From Candidatus Wallbacteria bacterium (lineage in GTDB: Bacteria > Muiribacteriota > UBA6191 > JACPRK01), in NCBI GenBank assembly GCA_016190005.1, contig JACPRK010000105.1, positions 1 to 64,000 on the forward strand: a stretch of DNA of 64,000 bases. Reading direction: 5' to 3'. Positions within the stretch are counted from its first letter, which is position 1. Each line of letters starts with the position of its first letter. Below are positions 37,466 to 45,961 of this stretch, piece by piece. The notes below the pieces were generated by a model. That model worked only from the letters and a program-made list of their open reading frames with translations, ran no database searches and was not told where the DNA came from. Position numbers and translations under genes: made by a program.

Positions 37466-38334
37466 CCGCGGCGCTCGCATCGCTGCTGGCCCTCGCCGGT
37501 GCCACAACCGTCTGGGCTCAGCCGCATGTCCCGGCTCTCCCGTCGATCACGGCGATCCAGTGCAGCTTCGAAGGCGGCGGCCGGTTCTCGGGGCCCGACG
37601 ACCTGTCCCCGACTTGGGCGTCAGCGCGCGAGATGGCCCGCCAGCTCGCCGATCGGGTCCCCGACGCTGCCGTCGCCGGTGTCCAGGGGCTCGACAGCCG
37701 CGAGGCCGCCGGCAAGCTCCGGGAGCTCCTGTCCGAATCCACCCGCGGCCCGTGGCTGCACGCATGGACGGGGCAGGGCCGGCAAGGAAGTCCCGACGGC
37801 CTGGCGCTTTTGTGGCGCTCCGACCGAGTGACCCTGGAACGCGACCTCGGCAAGTCCCCGATCGACTTCCTGGACGACGGCGCCGTTCTCCATGTCATCG
37901 GCGGATGGTTCCGGCAGGTCGCCACCGGCCGGACGTTCGGGTTCTTCACCGCCCGGCTTGCACGCCCGCACGAGCGGCGGGGGGCGATGCCGGTCTCCCG
38001 GACCACCCAGCGCTGGGAGGCCTGGCGTGTGCGCGAGTTCGTCTGGGAGGCGATGATCCCGCACCCCGACGACGCCCGCATCCTGGCCATTGACCTCGAA
38101 TCCTCTTTTGGGTCGCCTGCATGGTTCGAGCTGAGGAAAGACTTCGAGCCCGACGGCGACAAGCGCTTCACGGTCGATTCCGACGCCGCCCTCTTCCACG
38201 GCAAGCGCTACGACTTCCTCTTCTGGGACGGCCACTCCGGCCCGAGATTCCCGGGCGGCATCCTCGGCAAGGCCGGCCGCAGCGAGCACTTCGGCTCCGC
38301 CCACCGCTTCGTCTGGGCCGCCCTGAAGCTGTGA
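37462..38334 (+). CDS. Secreted protein, possibly a distant endonuclease/exonuclease/phosphatase-like fold
   Basis: 290 aa if started at TTG 37462, which overlaps the GNAT stop (TTGA); the track's start lies inside the GNAT gene in another frame. The first ~20 residues (TAALASLLALAGATTVWAQ) make a good signal peptide. The body contains VAGVQGLDSREAA, SPDGLALLWRSDRV, ILAIDLESSF and a C-terminal YDFLFWDGHSG. The order of strands is reminiscent of EEP enzymes (QxxD, N-D-H), but key residues cannot be assigned. A perfect palindrome starts 8 bp after the stop. Confidence 0.68.
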   Translation: MTAALASLLALAGATTVWAQPHVPALPSITAIQCSFEGGGRFSGPDDLSPTWASAREMARQLADRVPDAAVAGVQGLDSREAAGKLRELLSESTRGPWLHAWTGQGRQGSPDGLALLWRSDRVTLERDLGKSPIDFLDDGAVLHVIGGWFRQVATGRTFGFFTARLARPHERRGAMPVSRTTQRWEAWRVREFVWEAMIPHPDDARILAIDLESSFGSPAWFELRKDFEPDGDKRFTVDSDAALFHGKRYDFLFWDGHSGPRFPGGILGKAGRSEHFGSAHRFVWAALKL

Positions 38335-38341
38335 AATGTAG

Positions 38342-38403
38342 GGAAATGTAGGGACACACGACTCATTTTCCTCAGAAAATGAGTCGTGTGTCCCTACATT
38401 TCC
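38342..38403. repeat. Family B palindromic element, 29-bp perfect inverted repeat
   Basis: GGAAATGTAGGGACACACGA continuing CTCATTTTC (38342-38370), a CTCA loop, then the exact reverse complement (38375-38403). The core GGGACACACGAC is shared with 52658-52720. It may terminate the upstream gene. Confidence 0.92.
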
Positions 38404-38435
38404 TCTCTGCGCGCACCCTGTGACCATCCTCACAC

Positions 38436-38464
38436 TCGACATCCCCTGAGGCGCGGTGTAGGCT
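38436..38464 (+). promoter_or_regulatory. Candidate promoter for the chemosensory operon
   Basis: TCGACA, 17 bases, TAGGCT ends nine bases before the cheW start at 38474. Match to sigma-70 is moderate; it is the only credible promoter seen ahead of the cluster. Confidence 0.35.
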
Positions 38465-38473
38465 TCGGACGAG

Positions 38474-39022
38474 ATGAGCTCGGGGGTCGAAAGCGAGAAC
38501 GGAGCAGCGAGAAAGCCCACAGACCAGGTTGGGGCGGTGCTCATTGTGCGCGCGGGCGAGCTGATCGCGGCGTTGCCCGTCGGGTCGTTGCTGGAAACGA
38601 TGCGCCCGTTGCCGGTGGCGCGCTTGGCCGGCGTGCCGCCTTTCGTCGCCGGCTCAGCCGTCGTGCGGGGAGAGGTCGCTCCCGTCGTCGATCTCGCGGC
38701 CCTGCTCACGGGAAGGCCGCTGGCTGCGACAGGCCGCTGGGTCTGCGTTCTTGCCGCCAACCGGCGCATAGCCGTGGGCGTGGACGCCGTCGAATCCGTC
38801 GCGCGCCTGCCGGCCGAGACACTCGAAGTGCTGCCCGGGCTGCTCGAGGGCGCGGCCGCTGGCGCCGTCGAGCGGCTGGCCGCGCATGACACCGACCTGC
38901 TCGTCCTGCTCCGGCTGTCCAGGCTGATCCCGCCGGAGGTCTGGGATGTGCTCGGCTCCTCGGGCGAGCGCGCGCGCGAAGGCTCGCCGCCACCAGCGCG
39001 GCCGGAGGCTCCGCGGCCGTGA
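38474..39022 (+). CDS. cheW: CheW-like chemosensory coupling protein (first copy)
   Basis: 182 aa. A single CheW domain (~18-150) is seen: VGAVLIVRAGELIAALPVGS, VARLAGVPPFVAGSAVVRGE, VAPVVDLAALL and RRIAVGVDAVESVARLP, matching the double beta-barrel pattern. It should bridge receptor and CheA. The C-terminal ~30 residues are Pro/Arg-rich and extra. It opens the chemosensory operon; its stop overlaps the cheR start. Confidence 0.9.
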   Translation: MSSGVESENGAARKPTDQVGAVLIVRAGELIAALPVGSLLETMRPLPVARLAGVPPFVAGSAVVRGEVAPVVDLAALLTGRPLAATGRWVCVLAANRRIAVGVDAVESVARLPAETLEVLPGLLEGAAAGAVERLAAHDTDLLVLLRLSRLIPPEVWDVLGSSGERAREGSPPPARPEAPRP

Positions 39023-40563
39023 ACGATTCCGCGGAGCCGGATGCCCTCCAGCGCTTTCGTTTGCTGGTTGCCCAGCGGCTGGGTCTCTACTTCGACGACT
39101 ACAAGACCGGGCAGCTGGCTAGCTTGCTCGAGCAGCGGTGCGCCGGCCTGGGCAACCTCTCCACGCCCGAGTACCTGGCCCTCCTGGAGGACGGCGCCGA
39201 GTCTGCCCGCGAGCTGCGCTGTTTGGCCCCGAAGCTGACGGTGGCCGAGACCTACTTCATGAGGAACTCGGCCAGCTTCGAGGCGCTGGTGTCTGAGGCC
39301 CTTCCTGCCCGGCTGGCTTCCGCTCCCGGCGGCGTGCGGATGCTGTCGGCGGGTTGCGCCTCTGGCGAAGAAGCCTACTCGATGGCCATCGCGGCGCTCG
39401 CGCTCGGGACCGACCCCGCGGCGGTGCGCATCCTTGGCGTCGACGTCAATCCGGCTGCCCTGGACCGGGCGCGGGCTGCCCGCTACTCCATTTGGTCCCT
39501 GCGCCAGACCCCCGATTCCCTGGCCGAGCGGTGGTTTCACCGCCGGGGCAAGGAGTTCGAGCTGGTCGAACCGGTCCGCCGGATGGTCGAGTTCCAGGAG
39601 GCGAATTTGCTGGACGGCGACGCGGCGTTCTGGAAACCCGCTGCCTTCGATGTCGTCTTTTGCCGAAACGTCCTGATGTACTTCACGCCCTCGGCAATGA
39701 AGGCGGTCGTCGACCGGATCGCCGAATCGCTCGCCCCGGGCGGATATCTGTTCCTGGGCGACGCCGAGACGCTCCGCGGCCTCTCGCACGCCTTCCAGCT
39801 CTGCCACGCGCGCGAGGCGTTCTTCTACAGGAAGAGGGCGAAGTCCTCCGGGCTTGCAGAAGTGCCTGCGGAGGCCCTGGCGCCGCCTGTGGCGCAACTC
39901 GACCCATCGCCGCGAGTCAACGGAGCGGCGGGGGCTCAGTTGCGTCCGCCGCCCGCTGGCCTGGACTCGAGCTGGATCGAGGCGATCCGTCAATCCTCCG
40001 ACCGCATCGAGCAACTCTCGATCCGGCCGGCTGCTGCAGATCTTCCAGCCCAATCGCCTCGCCAGGAGCTGGATGCCGCCGCGCGGCTGCTGGAGCAGGA
40101 ACGCTACTCGGATGCGCTGGAGCTGCTGGGCGCGATGCCGCCCGAGCGCGGCGACGATCCGGAGGCACTGCTCCTGCAGGGCGTGCTGCTGGTCCATCGC
40201 AACCGGCTCTCAGACGCCGAGGCCGTCTGCCGACGGCTACTGGCGCGGGACGACCTCAATGCCGGGGCGCACTTCCTGATGGCACTTTGCAGGGAGGGAG
40301 CAGGCGACTTCGCGGCCGCCGCCGAGCACGATGAGGCCGCCATCTATCTCGACCCGGGCTTCGCCATGCCGCAGCTGCACCTGGGGCGGCTGGCCCGGCG
40401 CTCAGGGGAGCTCGACCGGGCACGCCGGTGTCTCGAGCAGGCGCTGGACCTGCTGGCGCGGGAGGACTCCTCCCGGATTCTGCTGTTCGGCGGAGGCTTC
40501 GGCCGCGATGCTCTGGCGCAAGTCTGTCGCGCGGAGCTTCGCGCGTGCGGAGAGGGCGCATGA
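39019..40563 (+). CDS. cheR: CheR-type receptor methyltransferase with C-terminal TPRs
   Basis: S-adenosylmethionine-dependent methyltransferase acting on receptor glutamates. 514 aa from GTG 39019, overlapping the cheW stop. The CheR N-domain (~8-75) precedes the methyltransferase domain: VAETYFMRNSASFEALV, the SAM loop MLSAGCASGEEAYSMAI, ILGVDVNPAALDRAR, VVFCRNVLMYFTP and LAPGGYLFLGDAETL. After a linker (~275-350), residues ~350-500 are TPR-like repeats. CheR-TPR proteins are typical of non-flagellar or alternative chemosensory systems. Confidence 0.93.
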   Translation: MNDSAEPDALQRFRLLVAQRLGLYFDDYKTGQLASLLEQRCAGLGNLSTPEYLALLEDGAESARELRCLAPKLTVAETYFMRNSASFEALVSEALPARLASAPGGVRMLSAGCASGEEAYSMAIAALALGTDPAAVRILGVDVNPAALDRARAARYSIWSLRQTPDSLAERWFHRRGKEFELVEPVRRMVEFQEANLLDGDAAFWKPAAFDVVFCRNVLMYFTPSAMKAVVDRIAESLAPGGYLFLGDAETLRGLSHAFQLCHAREAFFYRKRAKSSGLAEVPAEALAPPVAQLDPSPRVNGAAGAQLRPPPAGLDSSWIEAIRQSSDRIEQLSIRPAAADLPAQSPRQELDAAARLLEQERYSDALELLGAMPPERGDDPEALLLQGVLLVHRNRLSDAEAVCRRLLARDDLNAGAHFLMALCREGAGDFAAAAEHDEAAIYLDPGFAMPQLHLGRLARRSGELDRARRCLEQALDLLAREDSSRILLFGGGFGRDALAQVCRAELRACGEGA

Positions 40564-41225
40564 ATTCATCGGAAGGCGGCTGGACGGGCCGGGCGGCCGA
40601 GCTTCGCAGGACGTTCGACGATTCGTTCGCGCGGCCCGCGAGCGCGGCCGGGGAGAGGCTCGAGGACTTTCTGGCGCTCGGGATCGCCCGTCAGGCCTAC
40701 GCCGTCGGCCTCTCCGACGTCAGGGGGCTGATGCGCATCCGGCTCGACAACGGGCTCGCAGCCCCGAGCGTCGAGCCGCATTCACCGGCTAACGACCGCT
40801 ACCTCCAGAGAAACGGCCACTCGCAGCCCGGCGAGTCCTCGGGGGCCGCAGCGGAGCTCAGAAGTGTTGTGCGAGTCCCCAGCTCCCGCCGAGAGCTCCT
40901 GGGGGTCTGCGGCCTTCGGGGCGCTCTGGTTCCCGTGTTCGATCTGGCCGCCCTACTGGGGCTCGAAACCGACACCTCGTCCGCGAGCTGGTGCGTGCTG
41001 GCCGGTGCAAACCATCTCGTCGGCTTCGCCTTCGAGCGGCTCGAGGGGTACGTGCGGACGCAGGACGGTAGCGTCGTCCCTGCGCCCGCGGCCTCGCACT
41101 GCGTGACTCAGCTGCTCCGCCATGATGGCGGAACGCGGAGCTTGATTGCTCTGCGAACGCTCGTAAGTTCACTCGAACGGGCGGCCGCCGGCCGACCCGA
41201 TGAAACTGGGGAGGCTTCCCGATGA
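40560..41225 (+). CDS. CheW-like coupling protein (second copy)
   Basis: 221 aa from ATG 40560 overlapping the cheR stop (ATGA). A CheW domain extends over most of the length, with [57 protein letters not shown] and [17 protein letters not shown]. An insertion (~75-100) is not usual for CheW. Two CheW proteins in one system suggest separate links to MCP and CheA, as in some Frz/Wsp-like pathways. Its stop overlaps the MCP start. Confidence 0.88.
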   Translation: MNSSEGGWTGRAAELRRTFDDSFARPASAAGERLEDFLALGIARQAYAVGLSDVRGLMRIRLDNGLAAPSVEPHSPANDRYLQRNGHSQPGESSGAAAELRSVVRVPSSRRELLGVCGLRGALVPVFDLAALLGLETDTSSASWCVLAGANHLVGFAFERLEGYVRTQDGSVVPAPAASHCVTQLLRHDGGTRSLIALRTLVSSLERAAAGRPDETGEASR

Positions 41226-42706
41226 CCAGGTCATGGACCTTCGGACAGAAGATAGGTTTCGGTTTCGCGGCCATCCTGGCCCTCACGATCGTCATCTGCG
41301 TCGTCACCTACCAGGCGATGGGCGACGTGGTCGAGACGAAGGACCGGGTGATCGAGCGTATTGCCGGTTCGCTGGTGGACGTGGAGCGACTCAGCTCCGG
41401 CTTGAATCAGCAGATAGCGGCCATGCGAGGGTACGTACTCTCGAGAGAGGACGAGTACGCTTCCGAGCTCCGCGAGGCGCGGACCGCCATCTCTCAGGTG
41501 CTGGAGCGCCTGGCGCAGTCGCTCACCGTCGATTCGAACCAGCGGCTGCGCGGCCAGATCCAAAAGCTGGAGGTCGATTACGAAAGCGGCGTCGACGCTG
41601 TGTTCTCCGCCGCCCGCTCGGGCACCACGACCTCCGAGCTCGTCGCGTTGCGTCGCGACAAGGTCACTCCCGTGCGCAGGGAGATCGACTCCAAGATCAC
41701 CGCGCTGACCACGGGGATCATGACCGCGGTGCAAAAGGAGAGAGAGGACTCGACCCGGATGGCGGACCGGGCCAGCACCCTGGTGCTGGGACTGGCCGTG
41801 CTGTCGGCGCTGACGGCGCTGGCTCTGGCGGTGTTCCTCACGCGCGCCCTGGCGACCCAGATCGGATCGGCCGTCCAGCATGTCCAGTCCTCGTCCGCCG
41901 AGCTTCAGACTGCGGCCAACCAACAGGCCACGGGCGCGCGTGAGCAGTCGACGGCGATGGCCGAGATCTCGACGACCATCAGCGAGCTGCTGGCGACAGG
42001 CCGTCAGATCGCCGAGAGCGCCCGCCGCGTGGCGCAGATTGCCGGCGAGACCTCCGGCGCCTCCAGGGATGGCGACCAGATCGTGGTCCGTGCCCGCGAC
42101 TCCATCGAAGGGATCAAGCGCCAGGTCGACCTGATCACCACGCACATGCTGGACCTGGGCGGCAAGTCGCAACAGATCGGCGGCATCCTCGACGTCATCA
42201 ACGAGCTCTCCGAGCAGACGAACATCCTGGCCATCAACGCCAGCATCGAGGCCGCGGGCGCCGGAGAGGCGGGCAAGCGGTTCGCTGTCGTGGCCGACGA
42301 GATCCGCAAGCTGGCGGACCGGGTGGGAGGTTCCACCAAGGAGATCCGGCGGTTGATCGACGAAGTGCGGGCGGCAGTCAACACCACCGTGATGGCGACC
42401 GAGGGCGGGGCGAAGGCCGTGGATGCTGGGACTCGGCAGTTTGCGGACGTGACCACGTCGTTCCGGCGGATCACCGACCTGGTCGTGACCACGACCGAGG
42501 CGGCCCGGGAGATCGAGTTGTCGACCAAGCAGCAAGCCTCGGCCGTCGAGCAGGTCAGCACGGGCGTCGGCAACGTGGCGCAGGCGACTGCCGAGATGGA
42601 GACGAGCGCGGCGCAGACGCTCCAGACCGCGACGCAGCTGACGCGGCTGTCGCACGACCTGGCCCGCCTGGTGCGAGCCGATGCCGATCCGCACGGGAAC
42701 TGGTAG
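41222..42706 (+). CDS. Methyl-accepting chemotaxis protein, apparently without a HAMP domain
   Basis: 494 aa from ATG 41222 (ATGA overlap). TM1 ~13-33, a ~150-residue helical periplasmic region resembling a four-helix-bundle or CHASE3-type sensor, TM2 ~185-208, then a coiled coil leads to the conserved hairpin [20 protein letters not shown] and [20 protein letters not shown]. The ~50-residue HAMP usually found after TM2 is not evident: the sequence runs straight into Gln/Ala-rich coil. No CheR-binding pentapeptide at the C-terminus (ends PHGNW). It is likely the dedicated input of this operon. Confidence 0.92.
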   Translation: MTRSWTFGQKIGFGFAAILALTIVICVVTYQAMGDVVETKDRVIERIAGSLVDVERLSSGLNQQIAAMRGYVLSREDEYASELREARTAISQVLERLAQSLTVDSNQRLRGQIQKLEVDYESGVDAVFSAARSGTTTSELVALRRDKVTPVRREIDSKITALTTGIMTAVQKEREDSTRMADRASTLVLGLAVLSALTALALAVFLTRALATQIGSAVQHVQSSSAELQTAANQQATGAREQSTAMAEISTTISELLATGRQIAESARRVAQIAGETSGASRDGDQIVVRARDSIEGIKRQVDLITTHMLDLGGKSQQIGGILDVINELSEQTNILAINASIEAAGAGEAGKRFAVVADEIRKLADRVGGSTKEIRRLIDEVRAAVNTTVMATEGGAKAVDAGTRQFADVTTSFRRITDLVVTTTEAAREIELSTKQQASAVEQVSTGVGNVAQATAEMETSAAQTLQTATQLTRLSHDLARLVRADADPHGNW

Positions 42707-42739
42707 AGGCGCCTGCGAACGCGAGGGAGCAGCCTGACG

Positions 42740-44842
42740 ATGGCCGGCGAGGACCGCTACAAGTACTTCCGCATCGAGTGCCGCGAGCTCTTGGAGGCGT
42801 TGTCGAGCGGCGTGCTCGAGCTCGAGCGGGGCGAGGCCGAGGCCGCGGCGGTGGGGCGGCTCTTGCGGGTGGCGCACACGCTGAAGGGGGCCTGCAGAGT
42901 CGTCCGTCAGCCGCGACTTGCCGAGCTGGCGCACGAGCTGGAGGACTTGCTGGGGCCGCTGCGGGAGGGCGGCAAGGTGGCCGAGCGGGTCCGGATCGAC
43001 CGGGCGCTCGCGCTGCTGGACGAGTTCGGAGCCGGAGTGAAGGCGCAGGACGCGCCAGCAGCCGTCGCAGTTGCCGAGGCGGTTTCGATGCGCCAGGAGC
43101 CGACCGTTGCGTCGCGGCAGCCCGTTGCGCAGGAAGAGGAGCCGATCGAGACGATCCGGGTGGAGCTGGCGGAGCTCGACGGATTGCTCGAAGATGCCTA
43201 CGAGGCGAGCGTCCAGACCTCGGCACTCAGGGTGGGGCTGCCGCAGCTGGAGAAGTCCCGCCGGCTGGTGGAATCGCTCAGGGAGCAGCTGGGCGGTCGC
43301 GGGGCGGCCGCGGCGGGCCGGCAGCGGGTGGAGCTGACGCTCTCCCGGGTGCGGGAGCTTGCTGCCCAAGCCTCCGAGCAGCTGGAGCGGGGGCTGGCCG
43401 CGATCCGTGCCGGAGTCGACCGGGTCGAGCGCGAGCTGGCGGACTTTCGGGGGCGGGCAAGCCACTTGCGGTTGGTGCCCGTCGCGGTGTTGTTCCACGG
43501 TCTGGAGCGGGCGGCGCGGGACGCCGCGCGGGCGCTGGGCCGGGAGGTCGAGGTGACGACGAGCGGCGGAGAGGTCCGGCTGGACGCCCACGTGCTCGCC
43601 GCGCTGCGGGAGGCGCTGCTGCACCTGGTGCGCAATGCCGTCGCGCACGGCGTGGAACCGCCGGCGGCGCGCGTGGCGGCGGGGAAGCCGGCCTGCGGAC
43701 GGGTGAGGATATCCGTGTCCAGGGAGCGCGGAGAGGCGCGGGTCGTCTGCGCCGACGACGGCCGGGGGCTGGACCAGGAAGCCATCTGGCGCGCGGCCAC
43801 GGCGCGAGGGTTGGCCCCCGCGGGCGGTGAGAGTCGAACTCTCGACGAGATGATTCGAGTCCTGATGCGCGGGGGCGTCAGTACGACCAGTGACGCCGAT
43901 CACCTTTCGGGGAGGGGCATCGGACTGGCAGCGGCGCAGGAGAGCCTGGCCCGCCTGGGTGGCGACATCGAGGTCCGCTCGGTGTCTGGTCAGGGAGTGA
44001 CGTTCGAGCTTCGCATGCCTATCACGATGTCGGCGCTGACCGCGCTGGACGTGACGGCCGGCGGCGTAGAGATATCCATCCCGCTCGACGCAGTGCGTCA
44101 GGTCGTCCGCGTCGGCAAGGGGGAGCTCTTCGAGTCGGGCGACGGGCTGGGTCTGACGCACGAGGGTGGCGTCGTCACCTTCGTCCCTCTGGCCAGGCTC
44201 CTGGGCCGGGAAGCGCCAGGCCACCCGCGCGAGCGGACGTGGTCCGCGGTGCTGGTGGAACGGGCGGGCCGCCGCGTGGCGATGGGCGTCGACCGCGTCC
44301 AGGGAATCGAGAACGTGGTCGTGCGCTCCATCCCCGCCGCGGCTGAAACGTCGCCCGTGGTGGCGGGCGCCTCGCTCGACGCATCCGGAAATCCCAGGCT
44401 GCTGGTCGATCCGGCCGCGGCGGTCGAGCTGGCTACCTCCGGGATGGTCGTGAGCAACAGCCCGGGAAGCCGGGAGCCGCTTCCCGTGCTCGTCGTCGAC
44501 GACTCCCTCACGACGCGCATGCTGGAGCAGAGCATCCTCGAAACTGCGGGGTACCAGGTCCACCTGGCCACGTCGGGTGAGGAAGCGCTCCAGATGGCCG
44601 GCCAGACGCACTATTCTCTCTTCGTGGTCGACGTCGAGATGCCGGGAATGGACGGCTTCGAGTTCGTGGAGCGCACGCGCGCTCACCCCGACTTCCGCCA
44701 GGTCCCCGCCATCCTCGTCACTTCTCGCTCCAGCCTCCAGGACCTCGAGCGTGGAAGCCGCGTCGGCGCCAGCGCCTACATCGTGAAGAGCGATTTCGAC
44801 CAGAACGTGTTGCTCCGCAAGATCCGGGAGCTGGTGAGCTGA
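42740..44842 (+). CDS. cheA: CheA-type hybrid histidine kinase with C-terminal receiver
   Basis: 700 aa. The Hpt domain has the phosphorylation site VAHTLKGACR (His46). A dimerisation region (~140-250) is followed by an HATPase (~285-430): HLVRNAVAHGVEPP, VVCADDGRGLDQEA, GRGIGLAAAQESLARLGGD. A CheW-like domain (~435-555) and a REC domain (~580-700; VVDVEMPGMDG) complete it. No clear CheY/CheB-binding P2 domain is seen. The fused receiver is a feature of Frz/Wsp-like or twitching/developmental systems and can act as a phosphate sink. Confidence 0.94.
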   Translation: MAGEDRYKYFRIECRELLEALSSGVLELERGEAEAAAVGRLLRVAHTLKGACRVVRQPRLAELAHELEDLLGPLREGGKVAERVRIDRALALLDEFGAGVKAQDAPAAVAVAEAVSMRQEPTVASRQPVAQEEEPIETIRVELAELDGLLEDAYEASVQTSALRVGLPQLEKSRRLVESLREQLGGRGAAAAGRQRVELTLSRVRELAAQASEQLERGLAAIRAGVDRVERELADFRGRASHLRLVPVAVLFHGLERAARDAARALGREVEVTTSGGEVRLDAHVLAALREALLHLVRNAVAHGVEPPAARVAAGKPACGRVRISVSRERGEARVVCADDGRGLDQEAIWRAATARGLAPAGGESRTLDEMIRVLMRGGVSTTSDADHLSGRGIGLAAAQESLARLGGDIEVRSVSGQGVTFELRMPITMSALTALDVTAGGVEISIPLDAVRQVVRVGKGELFESGDGLGLTHEGGVVTFVPLARLLGREAPGHPRERTWSAVLVERAGRRVAMGVDRVQGIENVVVRSIPAAAETSPVVAGASLDASGNPRLLVDPAAAVELATSGMVVSNSPGSREPLPVLVVDDSLTTRMLEQSILETAGYQVHLATSGEEALQMAGQTHYSLFVVDVEMPGMDGFEFVERTRAHPDFRQVPAILVTSRSSLQDLERGSRVGASAYIVKSDFDQNVLLRKIRELVS

Positions 44843-44845
44843 GCC

Positions 44846-45961
44846 ATGACGAAGGTCCGCGTGCTGGTCGTCGAGGACTCGACCACTGTGCGCCGCCACA
44901 TCGTCGACGCTCTCTCGAGCGATCCCGAGCTGGAAGTGGTCGGAGAGGCCGCCGACGGCGCCACCGCCATCGAGCACTGCAAGCGGCTGCGCCCCGACGT
45001 CATCACTCTCGACATCGTCATGCCCGGCGTGGACGGTCTCTCGGCCGTCGAACAGATCATGGGCGACTGCCCGACCCCGATCCTGATCGTTTCGTCGTCG
45101 ACCGAGCGCGGCGAGCTCTTCCGCACCTATGAGGCTTTGGCCGCCGGCGCCGTCGAGGTTCTCGAGAAGCCCGACGGCACGGAGCCGGAAGGCTGCTGGG
45201 AAGCCGAGCTCCGGGCCACCCTCAAGCTCGTAGCCAAGATCCGCGTCATCACCCACCCGCGCATCCGGCTCGAACGCGCCGCTACCCGCGCGCGCCCGGT
45301 AGCCGCTCCCCCCTTGGCGCCCGGCCTCAGGGCCGTCGTCATGGGCGCCAGCACCGGAGGACCCGCGGCCGTCCTCCAGATCCTGCGAGGGCTGCCCGCC
45401 GACTTCCCCCTGCCGATCCTCCTGGTCATACACATCGGCAAGCTCTTCGCCTCGTCGCTCGCGGAGTGGCTGGATGCTCTCTCTCCGCTTCCCGTCGCCT
45501 GCGCCCTCGATGGCGAACCGATGCCTCTGCCCGGCCGCGGGCGCGTTGTCATGGCCCCGCCGGGTTGTCACCTGGCCGTGCGCGACGGGAGGCTGCGACT
45601 CGAAGACGGGCCCGAACGCAACTACTGCAGGCCGTCCGTCGACGTCCTCTTCGAGTCGGCGGCGAGCGCCTTAGGTCCGAAGGCCGTCGGATGCCTCCTG
45701 ACCGGAATGGGACGCGACGGAGCCCGCGGCCTCCTGGCCCTCAAACAGTCCGGCGCTCCCACCATCGCGCAGGACGAGACCAGCTCGGTCGTCTTCGGAA
45801 TGCCCAAGGAGGCCATCGCACTCGACGCGGCAGTTCGGGTCCTCCCGGTCGATCGGATCGCGGCCGCCCTCCTGGAGCTCGCCCGCGGCGACCCCGCCAC
45901 GGTCGAGGTCATGGCGGCCTCGGCGGGCAACGGCCGCCCATCCAGGGGAGGTCCGGCTTGA
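44846..45961 (+). CDS. cheB: CheB receptor methylesterase response regulator
   Basis: 371 aa. N-terminal receiver (DVITLDIVMPGVDGL) and C-terminal methylesterase with the triad Ser in MGASTGGPAAV, His in LVIHIGKLFASSLAEW and Asp in LTGMGRDGARGL. It removes methyl groups from the MCP and opposes CheR. The motif GPERNYCRPSVDVLFESAA is typical of the family. It starts three bases after the cheA stop and its stop overlaps the next start codon. Confidence 0.94.
   Translation: MTKVRVLVVEDSTTVRRHIVDALSSDPELEVVGEAADGATAIEHCKRLRPDVITLDIVMPGVDGLSAVEQIMGDCPTPILIVSSSTERGELFRTYEALAAGAVEVLEKPDGTEPEGCWEAELRATLKLVAKIRVITHPRIRLERAATRARPVAAPPLAPGLRAVVMGASTGGPAAVLQILRGLPADFPLPILLVIHIGKLFASSLAEWLDALSPLPVACALDGEPMPLPGRGRVVMAPPGCHLAVRDGRLRLEDGPERNYCRPSVDVLFESAASALGPKAVGCLLTGMGRDGARGLLALKQSGAPTIAQDETSSVVFGMPKEAIALDAAVRVLPVDRIAAALLELARGDPATVEVMAASAGNGRPSRGGPA

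Noticed and set aside
37621-40197. 858-aa antisense open frame over the secreted protein and first chemosensory genes
   Set aside because: Shadow of high-GC coding; low-complexity sequence, no start signal, and it crosses a palindromic repeat and the operon promoter region.
41231-45571. 1446-aa open frame antisense to cheW2, MCP, CheA and CheB
   Set aside because: It lies opposite four convincing genes, has a His/Arg/Gly/Gln-rich composition with no domain, and is explained by GC-rich third positions in the real frame.
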